Below are positions 29,637 to 38,419 of a stretch of DNA of 64,000 nucleotides, in pieces. The stretch lies in NCBI GenBank assembly GCA_001899085.1, contig MKVB01000007.1, positions 55,641-119,640 of the forward strand, read 5' to 3'. The stretch comes from Devosia sp. 66-14. GTDB lineage: Bacteria > Pseudomonadota > Alphaproteobacteria > Rhizobiales > Devosiaceae. The notes under the pieces are model-generated. The model worked only from the letters and a program-made list of their open reading frames with translations. It was not told the DNA's origin and searched no databases. The translations under genes and the position numbers were made by a program. Positions within the stretch are counted from its first letter, which is position 1, and each line of letters begins with the position of its first letter.

Positions 29637-30668
29637 TCAGCGTCCGCCCTCGATCTTCCGATGCCGCTGGTTCACGCCGCCCTTGCCATAGGGGTAGTCT
29701 GCCACCTCGGGCGCGCTGGCATCGGTCAGCTGTTGGGTATGTTCGACGTCGAGCCTGAGATCGGCCGCGGAGAGGTTATCGGCCAGCTGCTCGCGGGTGC
29801 GGGCGCCCAGGATCACCGAAGTGACGGCCGGGCGGTCGGCCAGCCAGGCCAGCGCCACCTGCGCCATCGACACACCGAGCGCCTTCGCCACCGCTTCGAC
29901 CGTCGCGATGATCCGCCAGGTCCGCTCCTGCTCGTTACGCGGGCCATACGATTCCTGCCCGCGATTGGGGTTCTCGCCCAGCCGCGTGGCGCCCGACGGC
30001 AACTGGTCGCGCTTGTACTTGCCGGTGAGCCAGCCGCCGCCGAGCGGCGACCAGGGCAGCAGCCCGATATCGGCGTCGAGCGCCGCCGGGACGATCTCGT
30101 GCTCGATATCGCGGACCAAGAGGTTGTAGTGCGGCTGCAGCGTGATCGGCGGCGCGAGGCCACCCGCCTTGGCGACCCACGACGCCTTGGTCAGCTGCCA
30201 GCCGATGAAGTTGGAGAAACCGTAATAGCCGATCTTGCCGTTGCGGATCGCGTCGTCGAGGAACCGGAGCGTCTCCTCCAGCGGCGTCAGCGCGTCGAAG
30301 GCGTGCATCTGGTAGAGGTCGATATGCTCGACCCCAAGCCGGCTCAGCGAGGCATCGAGCGCCTGGTTGAGATGGCGGCGCGACAGCCCAAGGTCGTTCG
30401 GCCCGTTGCCCATCGGAAAGCGCGCCTTGGTGGTGACCAGCACCTGTCTGGCCGCCTCCGGCCGCGCCTTCAGCCAGCGCCCGACGATCGCTTCGGAGGT
30501 GCCGGCCGAATAGACGTCGGCGGTATCGAGGAAATTGCCGCCCGCCGCCACATAGTCGTCCATCAGCTGGAACGACGTCGCCTCGTCCGCCTCGGCCCCG
30601 AACGTCATGGTGCCCAGCGTCTGCGATGAGACGATGGCGCCGCTATTGCCGAGCTTACGATACTGCAT
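29637..30668 (-). CDS. Aldo/keto reductase
   Basis: 343-residue NADPH-dependent aldo/keto reductase with a TIM barrel (AKR11/12-like). Catalytic Asp/Tyr in LDTADVYSAG, Lys in VLVTTKARFP, and C-terminal cofactor segment VTSVILGAR. The ATG at 30666-30668 has AGGGA 5-9 nt upstream. The substrate is unknown; AKRs of this group act on small aldehydes and ketones. A second member lies at 33.8 kb. Confidence 0.93.
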   Translation of the reverse strand: MQYRKLGNSGAIVSSQTLGTMTFGAEADEATSFQLMDDYVAAGGNFLDTADVYSAGTSEAIVGRWLKARPEAARQVLVTTKARFPMGNGPNDLGLSRRHLNQALDASLSRLGVEHIDLYQMHAFDALTPLEETLRFLDDAIRNGKIGYYGFSNFIGWQLTKASWVAKAGGLAPPITLQPHYNLLVRDIEHEIVPAALDADIGLLPWSPLGGGWLTGKYKRDQLPSGATRLGENPNRGQESYGPRNEQERTWRIIATVEAVAKALGVSMAQVALAWLADRPAVTSVILGARTREQLADNLSAADLRLDVEHTQQLTDASAPEVADYPYGKGGVNQRHRKIEGGR

Positions 30669-30827
30669 GATTTCCCTCGATCGATTGAATCGCTTCAAGG
30701 GCGTTCATAAGCGCTGCGGCTGTCATGGTCGAGTCGAACTATCGGGTCGCAGCAAACTGCTGCATCGCGGCTGTGGCCGCCCCCACCCAGCGACGCTAGC
30801 TCGCTTTGCTCACAAGCTTTGCTGCCC

Positions 30828-30925
30828 TCCCCACAAGGGGGAGGGAGAGCAAGAACCGCAATCACAGTATGCGTCTCCCTCCCCCTTGTGGGGAGGGATC
30901 AAGGGTGGGGGTGGCCACACGCGCC
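30828..30925. repeat. Palindromic pair of the CCTCCCC family
   Basis: ccctccccacaagggggagg near 30828 and its inverted copy tccctcccccttgtggggag near 30882, separated by about 30 bp. Each arm is itself a hairpin. Lies between the AKR start and the ABC-F stop. Confidence 0.8.
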
Positions 30926-30938
30926 GGTTGTCGGCACG

Positions 30939-32750
30939 CTACCCCTCGATCTCCTCGCGCAGCGCTTCGAGCTCCAGCCACTCATCCTCTGCCTTGCTCA
31001 GCGCCGCTTGGGCCTTTTCCAGCGCCTTGCCGGTATCCGTGAACTTCTGCGGGTCACGGGCATAAAGGCTGCCGTCGGCCAGCACCGCGTTGAGCTTGGC
31101 AATCTCGGCTTCGAGCTTGGCGATCTCCTTGGGCAGGGTCTCGAGCGCATGCTTCTGCTTGAAGCTCAGCTTCTGCTTGGCAGGGTGCGAGCTGGTCTGC
31201 GGCAGGGCGGCCTGCCGTCCACCCTTGGCTTTCGGCGCGCTGGCCGGCGCCGTGACGCCGTAGCCGCGCTGGCTCACCATGTCGGAATAGCCGCCCGGAT
31301 ATTCGGTCCATTGCCCGCCGCCATCCGACACTACCACCGAGGTGGCGACGCGGTCGAGGAAGTCGCGGTCGTGGCTGACGACGATCACCGTGCCGGGATA
31401 GTCGGCCAGCATTTCCTGTAAGAGGTCGAGCGTTTCGAGGTCGAGGTCGTTGGTCGGCTCGTCCAGCACCAGGACGTTCGAGGGCAGCGACAGGACGCGC
31501 GCCAGCACCAGCCGGCCGCGCTCGCCGCCCGACAGCTTGCTCACCGCCGTGCCGGCCTGTTCGGGGCCGAACAGGAAGTCCTTGAGGTACCCCATGAAGT
31601 GCTTGGGTTGGCCGTTGATGACGAGGGTGTCCGAGCCGCCGCCGGTGACTGCTTCCTTGAGCGTCATGTCGGCGCTGAGCGTGGCGCGACGCTGATCGAG
31701 GCTCGCGAGTTCGAGATTGGCGCCGAGCCGCACCGTGCCGCTGTCGGGCGGCAGCTCGCCGGTGAGGAGCTTGATCAGCGTGGTCTTGCCCGCGCCATTG
31801 GCGCCGATGATGCCGAGCCGGTCGCCGCGGATCACCCGGGTGGTGAAATCCTTGACGATGACGCGCTCGCCATAGGCCTTGGAGATGTCCTTGGCCTCCA
31901 TCACCATCTTGCCTGAGGTCTCGCCCTCGGCCACCGAGATCTTGACGTCACCCACGTTGCGCTTGAGGTCGCGACGCTCCTGGCGCAGCGCGAACAGCCC
32001 GTCGAGCCGGCGTACGTTGCGCTTGCGGCGGGCGGTGACGCCGTAGGTCAGCCAGTGTTCCTCTCGCACGATCTGCCGGTCGAGCTTGTGCCGGGCGGTT
32101 TCCTCTTCCTCCAGCACCTGGTCGCGCCATTCCTCGAAGCCGCCGAAGCCCTTGTCGAGGCGGCGGGTGACGCCGCGGTCGAGCCAGACGGTCGACCGGG
32201 TGAGGTCGGCGAGAAAGCGCCGGTCGTGGCTGATGATCACCAGCGCCGAGCGGATGCTGGAAAGCTCGTTCTCCAGCCACTCGATGGCGGGGAGGTCGAG
32301 ATGGTTGGTCGGCTCGTCGAGCAGGATGATATCGGGCTCGGGCGCCAGCACCCGCGCCAGCGCGGCCCGGCGAGCCTCGCCGCCGGAGAGCCGCTGCGGC
32401 TCCTCGGCGCCGGTGAGGCCCAGGGCGTTGAGCAGGTAGGTGGCGCGATAGTGGTCGTCACCCGCCTGCATGCCGGCTTCGACATAGGCGAGAACATTGG
32501 GATAGGCCGAGAGGTCGGGTTCCTGCGGCAGATAGCGGATGGTGGCGCCCGGCTGCAGGAAGCGCCGGCCGCCATCGGGCTCGATCTCGCCGGCGGCGAT
32601 CTTCAGAAGCGTCGATTTGCCCGAACCGTTGCGGCCGACCAGTGCCACCTTCTCGCCCGGCAGCAGCGACAGTTCGGCCCCTTCGAGCAACTCGCTGGAG
32701 CCCAGGCGCAGGCGGATTTGCTGCAGGAACAATATGGGCGCGGCGGCCAT
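30939..32750 (-). CDS. uup: ABC-F family ATPase (Uup-like)
   Basis: 603-residue soluble tandem ATPase without membrane domains. Walker A sites GRNGSGKSTL and GANGAGKTTL, signatures LSGGEARR and LSGGERGR, Walker B ILLDEPTNHLD and VLDEPTNDLD. A C-terminal coiled coil (KLEAEIAKLNAVL onward) is the Uup hallmark. ABC-F proteins act on the ribosome; Uup also binds branched DNA and affects transposon excision. Confidence 0.93.
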   Translation of the reverse strand: MAAAPILFLQQIRLRLGSSELLEGAELSLLPGEKVALVGRNGSGKSTLLKIAAGEIEPDGGRRFLQPGATIRYLPQEPDLSAYPNVLAYVEAGMQAGDDHYRATYLLNALGLTGAEEPQRLSGGEARRAALARVLAPEPDIILLDEPTNHLDLPAIEWLENELSSIRSALVIISHDRRFLADLTRSTVWLDRGVTRRLDKGFGGFEEWRDQVLEEEETARHKLDRQIVREEHWLTYGVTARRKRNVRRLDGLFALRQERRDLKRNVGDVKISVAEGETSGKMVMEAKDISKAYGERVIVKDFTTRVIRGDRLGIIGANGAGKTTLIKLLTGELPPDSGTVRLGANLELASLDQRRATLSADMTLKEAVTGGGSDTLVINGQPKHFMGYLKDFLFGPEQAGTAVSKLSGGERGRLVLARVLSLPSNVLVLDEPTNDLDLETLDLLQEMLADYPGTVIVVSHDRDFLDRVATSVVVSDGGGQWTEYPGGYSDMVSQRGYGVTAPASAPKAKGGRQAALPQTSSHPAKQKLSFKQKHALETLPKEIAKLEAEIAKLNAVLADGSLYARDPQKFTDTGKALEKAQAALSKAEDEWLELEALREEIEG

Positions 32751-32822
32751 CGGCTAGTCCAGTTCGAGAGGTTCGGGGGCATAGAGCATGGGGGCGCCGC
32801 GAGATCAACGCGGGGCGCCGGA

Positions 32823-32867
32823 GCGCCTTCAGGAAAAGCTGCAGACTCTTCCGGTTCGAAAGCGCGA
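32823..32867. repeat. Covarying hairpin repeat, copy 1
   Basis: Outer arms GCGCCTTC / GAAAGCGC, inner arms GGAAAAG / CTCTTCC around ctgcaga. Same layout as copies at 34930, 59928 and 61479. Confidence 0.75.
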
Positions 32868-33100
32868 CAAATCAGGACTCATGCCGCCGCAGATGCATGA
32901 ACCGGGGCTGAAACCGTGAGTCACAAGCCGTTCAACTGCGGCTTGGCAAAAGCGCCGGGCCTCGGGCTACGGGGCACGCCGGGCAGGTGGCCGAGGGCCC
33001 GTTTGGGTTCGAGCTCTTCGCTGCTTGCCGGCACTCCCAGAGAGAGACTGGGTTCCGCCTCACGACCAACGCCCTTCGGGTCGGGCGCGTGTGGCGAAAG

Positions 33101-33139
33101 GGCGGATGCCGGACGGTTGGAGTCGGTCCGGCATCCGCC
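33101..33139 (-). terminator. Hairpin terminator of rirA
   Basis: Perfect 14-bp inverted repeat GGCGGATGCCGGAC / GTCCGGCATCCGCC with an 11-nt loop, 17 nt beyond the rirA stop. Only a CTTTC run follows, so it may act by mRNA stabilisation as well as termination. Confidence 0.6.
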
Positions 33140-33156
33140 GCTTTGCTGAGTTCGGC

Positions 33157-33633
33157 TCAGTGCGCCGCTTCGCGGATCAGCACCGGTTCCATGTCTTCGA
33201 ACTTGAGGCCGAGCCGCTCGCGCAACGACCGGCGCTTACTGGCGAGGTCCGCAATAGTATAGCTCTCGAGCACGTTGAAGAACGCCCCCAGCGCCTCCCG
33301 CAGCGCCGCGTTGACGTCGCAGCTTTCGGCCAGCGGGCAGGTCACGTCGCCATCCTCGAAGCACTCGGCCATCGAGAAGCTCTCTTCGGTGAGGCGGACG
33401 GTGTCGAGGAGCGTGATTTCATCGGCCGGCCGGCCGAGCTTGATGCCGCCGCGGCGGCCGCGCACCGTCTCGATCAGGCCGTTCTCGACCAGGGGCTTGA
33501 TCAGCTTGAACAGGAACAGTTCCGAAATCGCGTGCGCCTTGGCGATATCGGCGACCCGGCTGAGGCCGGGCTCGTTCACCGCACAATAGATCAGCGTGCG
33601 GATGGCATAGTTGGACTGGCGAGTCAGTCTCAT
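33157..33633 (-). CDS. rirA: Iron-responsive regulator RirA (Rrf2 family)
   Basis: 158-residue Fe-S cluster regulator that represses iron-uptake genes in rhizobia when iron is sufficient. The winged helix at the N-terminus reads MRLTRQSNYAIRTL. Cys91, Cys99 and Cys105 (C-X7-C-X5-C within AECFEDGDVTCPLAESC) match the RirA cluster ligands exactly in spacing and number. The ATG at 33631-33633 is the family start; the frame is open further upstream. No iron-uptake gene adjoins it here. Confidence 0.95.
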   Translation of the reverse strand: MRLTRQSNYAIRTLIYCAVNEPGLSRVADIAKAHAISELFLFKLIKPLVENGLIETVRGRRGGIKLGRPADEITLLDTVRLTEESFSMAECFEDGDVTCPLAESCDVNAALREALGAFFNVLESYTIADLASKRRSLRERLGLKFEDMEPVLIREAAH

Positions 33634-33739
33634 CGAATCTCCGATTCGGCGCGTCGCGCCGACTTCTTGCTGCTTCCCCACGCAAAGCCCGGATTTTCCG
33701 GGGGATCCCTGCGGCTGGATGGGGTCTGGAACCGTCCAC

Positions 33740-33767
33740 ACTTTATAACGGTTCTAAACTTAGTCAA
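33740..33767 (-). promoter_or_regulatory. Candidate rirA promoter
   Basis: Minus strand TTGACT (33762-33767), 16-nt spacer, TAAAGT (33740-33745), about 110 bp upstream of the rirA start. The AT-rich patch stands out from the surroundings. Confidence 0.4.
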
Positions 33768-33847
33768 GAAAACATGACGCCAGAGTTCAGGATTGTGCGG
33801 CAGCTCTGGATATGCGGACGGGAGATCGGCCCGCCCGCACAAGCTGG

Positions 33848-34894
33848 TCACTTGTCGAGATAGGGGCGGTGCAGCGCCAGGTCGGGCTCACCGAGCCGGT
33901 CCTGCGCGGTAAAGCTCTGGTGCCAGTACGGGTAGGGCAGGTTCGGCTGGCTGACCGCGTCGAGCTTCTGCAGCTCCTCGGTGGTGAGAGTCAGTTCCGC
34001 GGCTTTGAGGTTGTCTTCGAACTGTCCGATATTGCGGCCGCCGACGATCACCGAAGCGACGATCGGCTTCGACAGCAACCAGGCAAGCGACACCTGCGCG
34101 CCGGAAACGCCACGCGCGCCCGCCACGTCGTTGACCACGTCGACGATCTTCCACAGATGCTCGGGATCGTAGATCGGCGGCTCCTTGAAGCCGCGCACCT
34201 GCCGGCCGTCGCTCGGCTTGGAATCGCGGGTGTACTTGCCCGAGAGCCACCCGCCGGCGAGCGGCGACCACACCAGCACCGAGACACCCTGGTCGAGGCC
34301 GGCCGGGATCAGCTCGAACTCGGCTTCGCGCGAGTGCAGCGTGTAGTGGATCTGCTGGGAAACGAAGCGCTGGTAGTTGCGCTCGTTGGAAACCGCGAGC
34401 GCCTTCATCAGGTGCCAGGCCGAATAGTTCGAGCAGCCGATATAGCGGACCTTGCCGGAGCGGACGAGGGTGTCGAGTGCTTCCAGCGTCTCCTCGAGCG
34501 GCGTCTGCCCATCCCACTCATGCACCTGGTACAGGTCGATGACGTCGGTCTTCATCCGCTTCAGCGAGGCTTCCGCCTCACGGATGATGTGCCATCGGCT
34601 GAGCCCGCGATCGTTCGGTCCCTTGCCCCTGGGGAAGCGCACCTTGGTGGCGATCAGCAAGCGGTCGCGCCGGCCATCGGTCAGCGCCTCGCCGATGATC
34701 GTCTCCGACACGCTGCCCGAATAGACATTGGCGGTGTCGATCAGGTTGACGCCGTGGTCGAGGCAGAGGTCGATCTGGCGCTGCGCCTCCTTGACGTTGG
34801 TGTCGCCCCACAACCCGTCGCCGCCGAACGTCGCCGTGCCGATCGACAGCGACGACACCTTGAGGCCGGAACGGCCGAGCAATCGATAGTCCAT
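33848..34894 (-). CDS. Aldo/keto reductase
   Basis: 348-residue aldo/keto reductase of the same broad group as the enzyme at 29.6 kb. Asp/Tyr in IDTANVYSG, Lys in LIATKVRFP, His in YQVHEWDG, and a cofactor segment VASVIVGGR. The ATG at 34892-34894 is preceded by GGAGGG at 4-6 nt, which settles the start. Substrate unknown. Single-gene unit. Confidence 0.93.
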   Translation of the reverse strand: MDYRLLGRSGLKVSSLSIGTATFGGDGLWGDTNVKEAQRQIDLCLDHGVNLIDTANVYSGSVSETIIGEALTDGRRDRLLIATKVRFPRGKGPNDRGLSRWHIIREAEASLKRMKTDVIDLYQVHEWDGQTPLEETLEALDTLVRSGKVRYIGCSNYSAWHLMKALAVSNERNYQRFVSQQIHYTLHSREAEFELIPAGLDQGVSVLVWSPLAGGWLSGKYTRDSKPSDGRQVRGFKEPPIYDPEHLWKIVDVVNDVAGARGVSGAQVSLAWLLSKPIVASVIVGGRNIGQFEDNLKAAELTLTTEELQKLDAVSQPNLPYPYWHQSFTAQDRLGEPDLALHRPYLDK

Positions 34895-34929
34895 GCTACC
34901 CTCCACGAAATCTCGGCGCGGACCCTAAA

Positions 34930-34972
34930 GCGCTTTCAGCAAAAGGTGCAGACCTTTCCGCCCCGAAAGCGC
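34930..34972. repeat. Covarying hairpin repeat, copy 2
   Basis: Outer arms GCGCTTTC / GAAAGCGC (perfect 8 bp), inner arms AAAGGT / ACCTTT around gcag. Upstream of the aldo/keto reductase start. Confidence 0.8.
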
Positions 34973-35099
34973 GACAAACCCAAATGGGAGCGCGACGGCG
35001 CGAGGCGCGCAGCCGGCATCGGCATTAACAAACTGCTACCCGCACGATCAGGCAACTGTCAGCCGCACCGCCGTACTCTGAGGCTCGGAGGTGGTGCAG

Positions 35100-35435
35100 G
35101 TGATCGCTTACATCGTGCAGTTGCCAAAGGGCGACGTTCGGCGTTTCAGGATGTTCAGCAGCATCGTGGTGCAGTGCGAGGAGATACCCAGCATTGTCAG
35201 CATGCGGCCCGGCTACGCGGTGCGGCTGATGCGCGCCGAAACCCAGATGGCTGCCGTCATGGGGCAGATGTTCTCGACCTGGCGGATAGAACCGCTGGTT
35301 GAGACGGCGCCCCCGTCCTCAGGCCGGCCAGTGCTGCTGGACCCGCCCATCCTCGCTCTCAAGAAAGACTCGGTTATCGCCCCTGGTCCTGCGGGCCATG
35401 TCGACCGCAGCGCGCACCGCCCGGTCCAGGGTTGA
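35100..35435 (+). CDS. Doubtful hypothetical protein
   Basis: Up to 111 residues from a GTG at 35100 with GGAG about 9 nt upstream. The first 80 residues (IAYIVQLPKGDVRRF...) look protein-like; the last 35 overlap a better-looking gene on the other strand. No family recognised. Could be a false frame or could end in a diverged tail. Confidence 0.3.
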   Translation: MIAYIVQLPKGDVRRFRMFSSIVVQCEEIPSIVSMRPGYAVRLMRAETQMAAVMGQMFSTWRIEPLVETAPPSSGRPVLLDPPILALKKDSVIAPGPAGHVDRSAHRPVQG

Positions 35436-35519
35436 GTGGTTCGCGAGCACGGTAGGGCCAACGCTCAGCGTCCAGCGGCCCCGATCGGGAGAGACGAGAA
35501 ATCGGAGGGATTGCATCAT
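35319..35519 (-). CDS. Small hypothetical protein
   Basis: 66 residues starting MMQSLRFLVSPDRGRWTLSVG and ending ESEDGRVQQHWPA. The pattern of a Trp-containing strand, an Ala-rich helix (DRAVRAAVDMARR) and a final strand is like small DUF2188-type alpha/beta proteins in rhizobia. It lies 75 bp downstream of the helicase gene on the same strand. Confidence 0.5.
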   Translation of the reverse strand: MMQSLRFLVSPDRGRWTLSVGPTVLANHSTLDRAVRAAVDMARRTRGDNRVFLESEDGRVQQHWPA

Positions 35520-35594
35520 TTTCGCGCGCCGTCCCGTTGCCAGGACCCAAGCGTGCGAAATCTTGCGTTATCGGCTCGTTAACCGTTTGGTCGG

Positions 35595-36692
35595 TCAGGA
35601 CACCACGGTGATCTTCTCGCTGGCGCGGGTAACCCCGGTATAGAGCCAGCGCTGCCGGTCTTCGCGGAAGACGTAGCTCTCGTCGAACAGATACACATTG
35701 TCCCACTGGCTGCCCTGGGCTTTGTGCACGGTGAGGCAGTAGCCGAAAGTGAACTCGTCGTATTGGCGGCGCTCCGGCCAGCTGAGCTGGTCTTCCTCGC
35801 CGGAAAAGAACGCCGCGTGGGTCACCACTTTGGCCTGCGTCGCCTTGGCGCCGGTGACTTCGTCCGGGTCGAGCGTCATCGAGTAGCGGGCGTTGGAGCG
35901 CTTCTTCACTTCCGCCGCGGTCCAGATCTGCCCGTTGAGCAGCTTCTTGATCGGGTTGTTGCGGAGGCAGACCAGGCGATCGCCGGATACCGGCTCGTGC
36001 CTGGGCAACTCCTTGATCTCGCGGATCCGGTCGTTATAGGCGACACGCGTCTTGTTGCGGCCGGCCAGCACCTGGTCGGCCTGCATCACTGCGTCGCGGT
36101 CGACATCGGCACGCGGAATGACGAGGCTCTCCCCGTAGCGTCCGTGCTCGAGATAGCCGCCCTCGCGGATTTCCATCGACATGCGGATGATCGGATTGTC
36201 CGCCGCCTGGCGGTGGATCTCGGTGAGCATATAATCGGGCTCGTCCGCCGTGAAGAAGCCGGCGCCCTGCACCGGGGGCAGCTGGAACGGATCGCCCAGC
36301 ACCAGCACCTTGGTGCCGAAGCTCAACAGGTCGCGGCCGAGCTGCTCGTCCACCATCGAGACTTCGTCGATGACGATCAGGTCGGCGGTCAGCGCCTCGC
36401 TCTCGGGATCGAGCGCAAACTTTGGCTCGCCATCCTTCTCCGAGACCAGCGCGTAGATCAGCGAGTGGATGGTCGAGGCGCCGCGGGCCCCGTACTTGCG
36501 CATCACCATCGCCGCCTTGCCGGTGAAGGCGGCGTATTTCACCGACTTCACTCCTTGCGCGAGGTGCCGGGCGAGCGTCGACTTGCCGGTGCCGGCCCAG
36601 CCGAACAGGCGGAACACCTGCTTGCCGTCCTTGTCCTTCAGCCAGCGCGACACGGCCTGCAGCGCTTCATCCTGTTGCGGCGACCACTCCAT
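35595..36692 (-). CDS. RecD/Dda-like superfamily 1 DNA helicase
   Basis: 365-residue ATP-dependent helicase, much shorter than RecD2, close in plan to phage T4 Dda. Walker A GWAGTGKST near 30-38, GKAA, Walker B IVIDEVSMVDE, GDPFQLPPV, EIHRQ and the C-terminal UvrD-like LTVHKAQGSQW and YTGVTRA. Probably a 5'-3' translocase in repair or fork restart. Its first base overlaps the last base of the upstream FAH gene, so the two may be coupled. Confidence 0.92.
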   Translation of the reverse strand: MEWSPQQDEALQAVSRWLKDKDGKQVFRLFGWAGTGKSTLARHLAQGVKSVKYAAFTGKAAMVMRKYGARGASTIHSLIYALVSEKDGEPKFALDPESEALTADLIVIDEVSMVDEQLGRDLLSFGTKVLVLGDPFQLPPVQGAGFFTADEPDYMLTEIHRQAADNPIIRMSMEIREGGYLEHGRYGESLVIPRADVDRDAVMQADQVLAGRNKTRVAYNDRIREIKELPRHEPVSGDRLVCLRNNPIKKLLNGQIWTAAEVKKRSNARYSMTLDPDEVTGAKATQAKVVTHAAFFSGEEDQLSWPERRQYDEFTFGYCLTVHKAQGSQWDNVYLFDESYVFREDRQRWLYTGVTRASEKITVVS

Positions 36693-37378
36693 CAGGCGAT
36701 GCGCACCGTGACGGTACCGATGCCCGCAATCGAGCCTTCGAGCAGGTCGCCCTTCACCACGGCGGAAACCCCGGCCGGGGTGCCGGTGAAGATCAGGTCG
36801 CCGGGGAACAGTTCGAAATATTTCGAGAGTTCGGCGATCACATGCGGCAGGTCCCAGGTCATGTCGGCGATATCGGCCGATTGGCGAGTCTCGCCGTTGA
36901 CGCGCAGCTCGATGGCGCCCTTGAGCGGGGTCGGGATCCCCTTGGCCGGGACCAGCGTGCCGATCGGGGCGGAATGGTCGAACCCCTTGGCCACCTCCCA
37001 GGGTTTTGCACCCTTCTTGGCCCAGGCCTGCAGGTCGCGGCGGGTCAGGTCGATGCCGACCGCATAACCCCAGACATGGCGCATGGCCTCGGCGACGGCG
37101 ATGTTCCGGCCGCCGGTGCCGATGGCGGCAACCAGCTCGATCTCGTGGTGGTGGTTCTGCGTCTCCGACGGGTAGGGCGAATCGGCGCCCTCGATCACCA
37201 GCGCATCGGCGGGTTTGGCAAAGAAGAACGGCGGTTCGGCATTGGGATCATGCCCCATCTCGCGCGCATGCTCGGCATAGTTACGGCCCACGCAATAGAT
37301 GCGGCGGACCGGAAAGAGCCCTCCGCCGGAGACGGGGACGGCAGGCTGCGGCGGCGGCGCGATAACGTATTCGGACAT
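36692..37378 (-). CDS. Fumarylacetoacetate hydrolase family protein
   Basis: 228-residue FAH-fold enzyme. Members cleave C-C bonds in acylpyruvates or decarboxylate oxaloacetate using Mg2+/Mn2+. Visible are RIYCVGRNYAEHAREMG, FFFAKPADAL, the ligand-bearing HHEIELVAAIG and DLTRRDLQ, and GDLIFTGTPAGV. This form is closest to acylpyruvate hydrolase/oxaloacetate decarboxylase (FAHD1-like). Start at MSEYVIAPPP. Confidence 0.93.
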   Translation of the reverse strand: MSEYVIAPPPQPAVPVSGGGLFPVRRIYCVGRNYAEHAREMGHDPNAEPPFFFAKPADALVIEGADSPYPSETQNHHHEIELVAAIGTGGRNIAVAEAMRHVWGYAVGIDLTRRDLQAWAKKGAKPWEVAKGFDHSAPIGTLVPAKGIPTPLKGAIELRVNGETRQSADIADMTWDLPHVIAELSKYFELFPGDLIFTGTPAGVSAVVKGDLLEGSIAGIGTVTVRIA

Positions 37379-37545
37379 CGTGGTTCCCATGCTCTGAGGC
37401 GCGCACCCTAATCGAATCGGTCGTGGGACAAAATGAGAACTTTGTTCGTCCGCAAGTTCGCTGGGGGTGAAGGATGCACCGTTTGGCGCGCTTGACTTGG
37501 CCGTTGGGCTTGGGCTCGGTTGCCGCGAGCTTGAGGGAGTACGCC

Positions 37546-38388
37546 GTGACCGCCATCGACCCGTTCGACATTCCCAACCTGGTGCCGGATTTCGAGGCGA
37601 TCAAGGACGGCAACCTCGCCGCCAGCGCCCGCACGCGTGCGACGCTGAGGAGCCGGTTCGACCTCGGCTATGGCGACGGCCCGCGGCAGCGGCTCGACCT
37701 GTTCTTCCCCGAGAATGCCAGCGGGCCCTTGCCCATCCACATGTTCATCCATGGCGGCTACTGGTTCCTCAACGACAAGGAGATGTTCGCCTTTCCGGCC
37801 GAGACCATCACCAGGAACGGCGCCATCGCCGCGATCGTCGAGTACACGCTGATCCCCAATGCCCGTGTGGCCCAGCTGGTCGACGAGGTGCGGCAGGCGG
37901 CGCGCTGGCTGGTGGCAAACGCCGAGAGTTTTGGTGGCGATGCAACTGCTTTCTCGGCCTCGGGGCATTCTGCCGGTGGGCACCTCGCGAGTTACCTCGC
38001 GGCGCGGGCGCCGCACGAGACGCAGCCGCCCGAGATCCCGGTGAAGTCGCTGTTGCTGGTCTCGGGGCTCTATGACCTGAGGCCCATCACCACGAGCTAC
38101 CTGCAGCCCAGCCTGTCGCTGACCGACGAGGAAGTGGCAAGCTTCTCGCCGCTTGGCGCCGAGCAGATGGCGGGACCCGAGGTGGTGGTGGCGGTCGGCC
38201 ACAACGAGACCGAGCCGTTCCACCTGCAGGCCCAGGACCTCTGCTTTGCCGCCGCGCAACGCGGCCTCGACTACCAGCGCATCACGCTGCCCGAACTCGA
38301 CCACATGACCATCGTGCGCGATCTCGGCCGGCCCGAGAGCCGCATGGGTGCGCTGCTGGCTGAGACCATCGCCGCGTCGCGGGGGTAG
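37546..38388 (+). CDS. Alpha/beta hydrolase, kynurenine formamidase-like
   Basis: 280-residue alpha/beta hydrolase. HGGYW at about 69-73 is the oxyanion motif of eukaryotic-type kynurenine formamidases; nucleophile Ser142 lies in GHSAGG; the catalytic His is in LDHMTIV. Start GTG at 37546 is chosen because GAGGGAG lies 6 nt upstream; an ATG at 37474 is possible. It may hydrolyse N-formylkynurenine or a related ester. No other kynurenine gene is nearby. Confidence 0.88.
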   Translation: MTAIDPFDIPNLVPDFEAIKDGNLAASARTRATLRSRFDLGYGDGPRQRLDLFFPENASGPLPIHMFIHGGYWFLNDKEMFAFPAETITRNGAIAAIVEYTLIPNARVAQLVDEVRQAARWLVANAESFGGDATAFSASGHSAGGHLASYLAARAPHETQPPEIPVKSLLLVSGLYDLRPITTSYLQPSLSLTDEEVASFSPLGAEQMAGPEVVVAVGHNETEPFHLQAQDLCFAAAQRGLDYQRITLPELDHMTIVRDLGRPESRMGALLAETIAASRG

Positions 38389-38419
38389 ATGCGGTACGAC
38401 AACGGGACCGACGGGCTGG

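Larger units (their letters stand above)
32751..33156. other. 406-bp gene-free region between the ABC-F gene and rirA
   Basis: Contains one copy of the covarying hairpin repeat (32823-32867) and the rirA terminator hairpin (33101-33139). The remainder is GC-rich with scattered short inverted repeats and no credible frame. Confidence 0.6.

Noticed and set aside
30828-30925. Insertion sequence or MITE with target duplications
   Set aside because: No transposase frame, no clear flanking direct repeats; treated as an intergenic palindrome family.
32975-33060. tRNA-like strings ggtggccgag and gggttcgag
   Set aside because: They are only about 20 nt apart, leaving no room for an anticodon arm, and the acceptor arms do not pair. 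A similar ggtggccgag at about 16386 also lacks tRNA structure.
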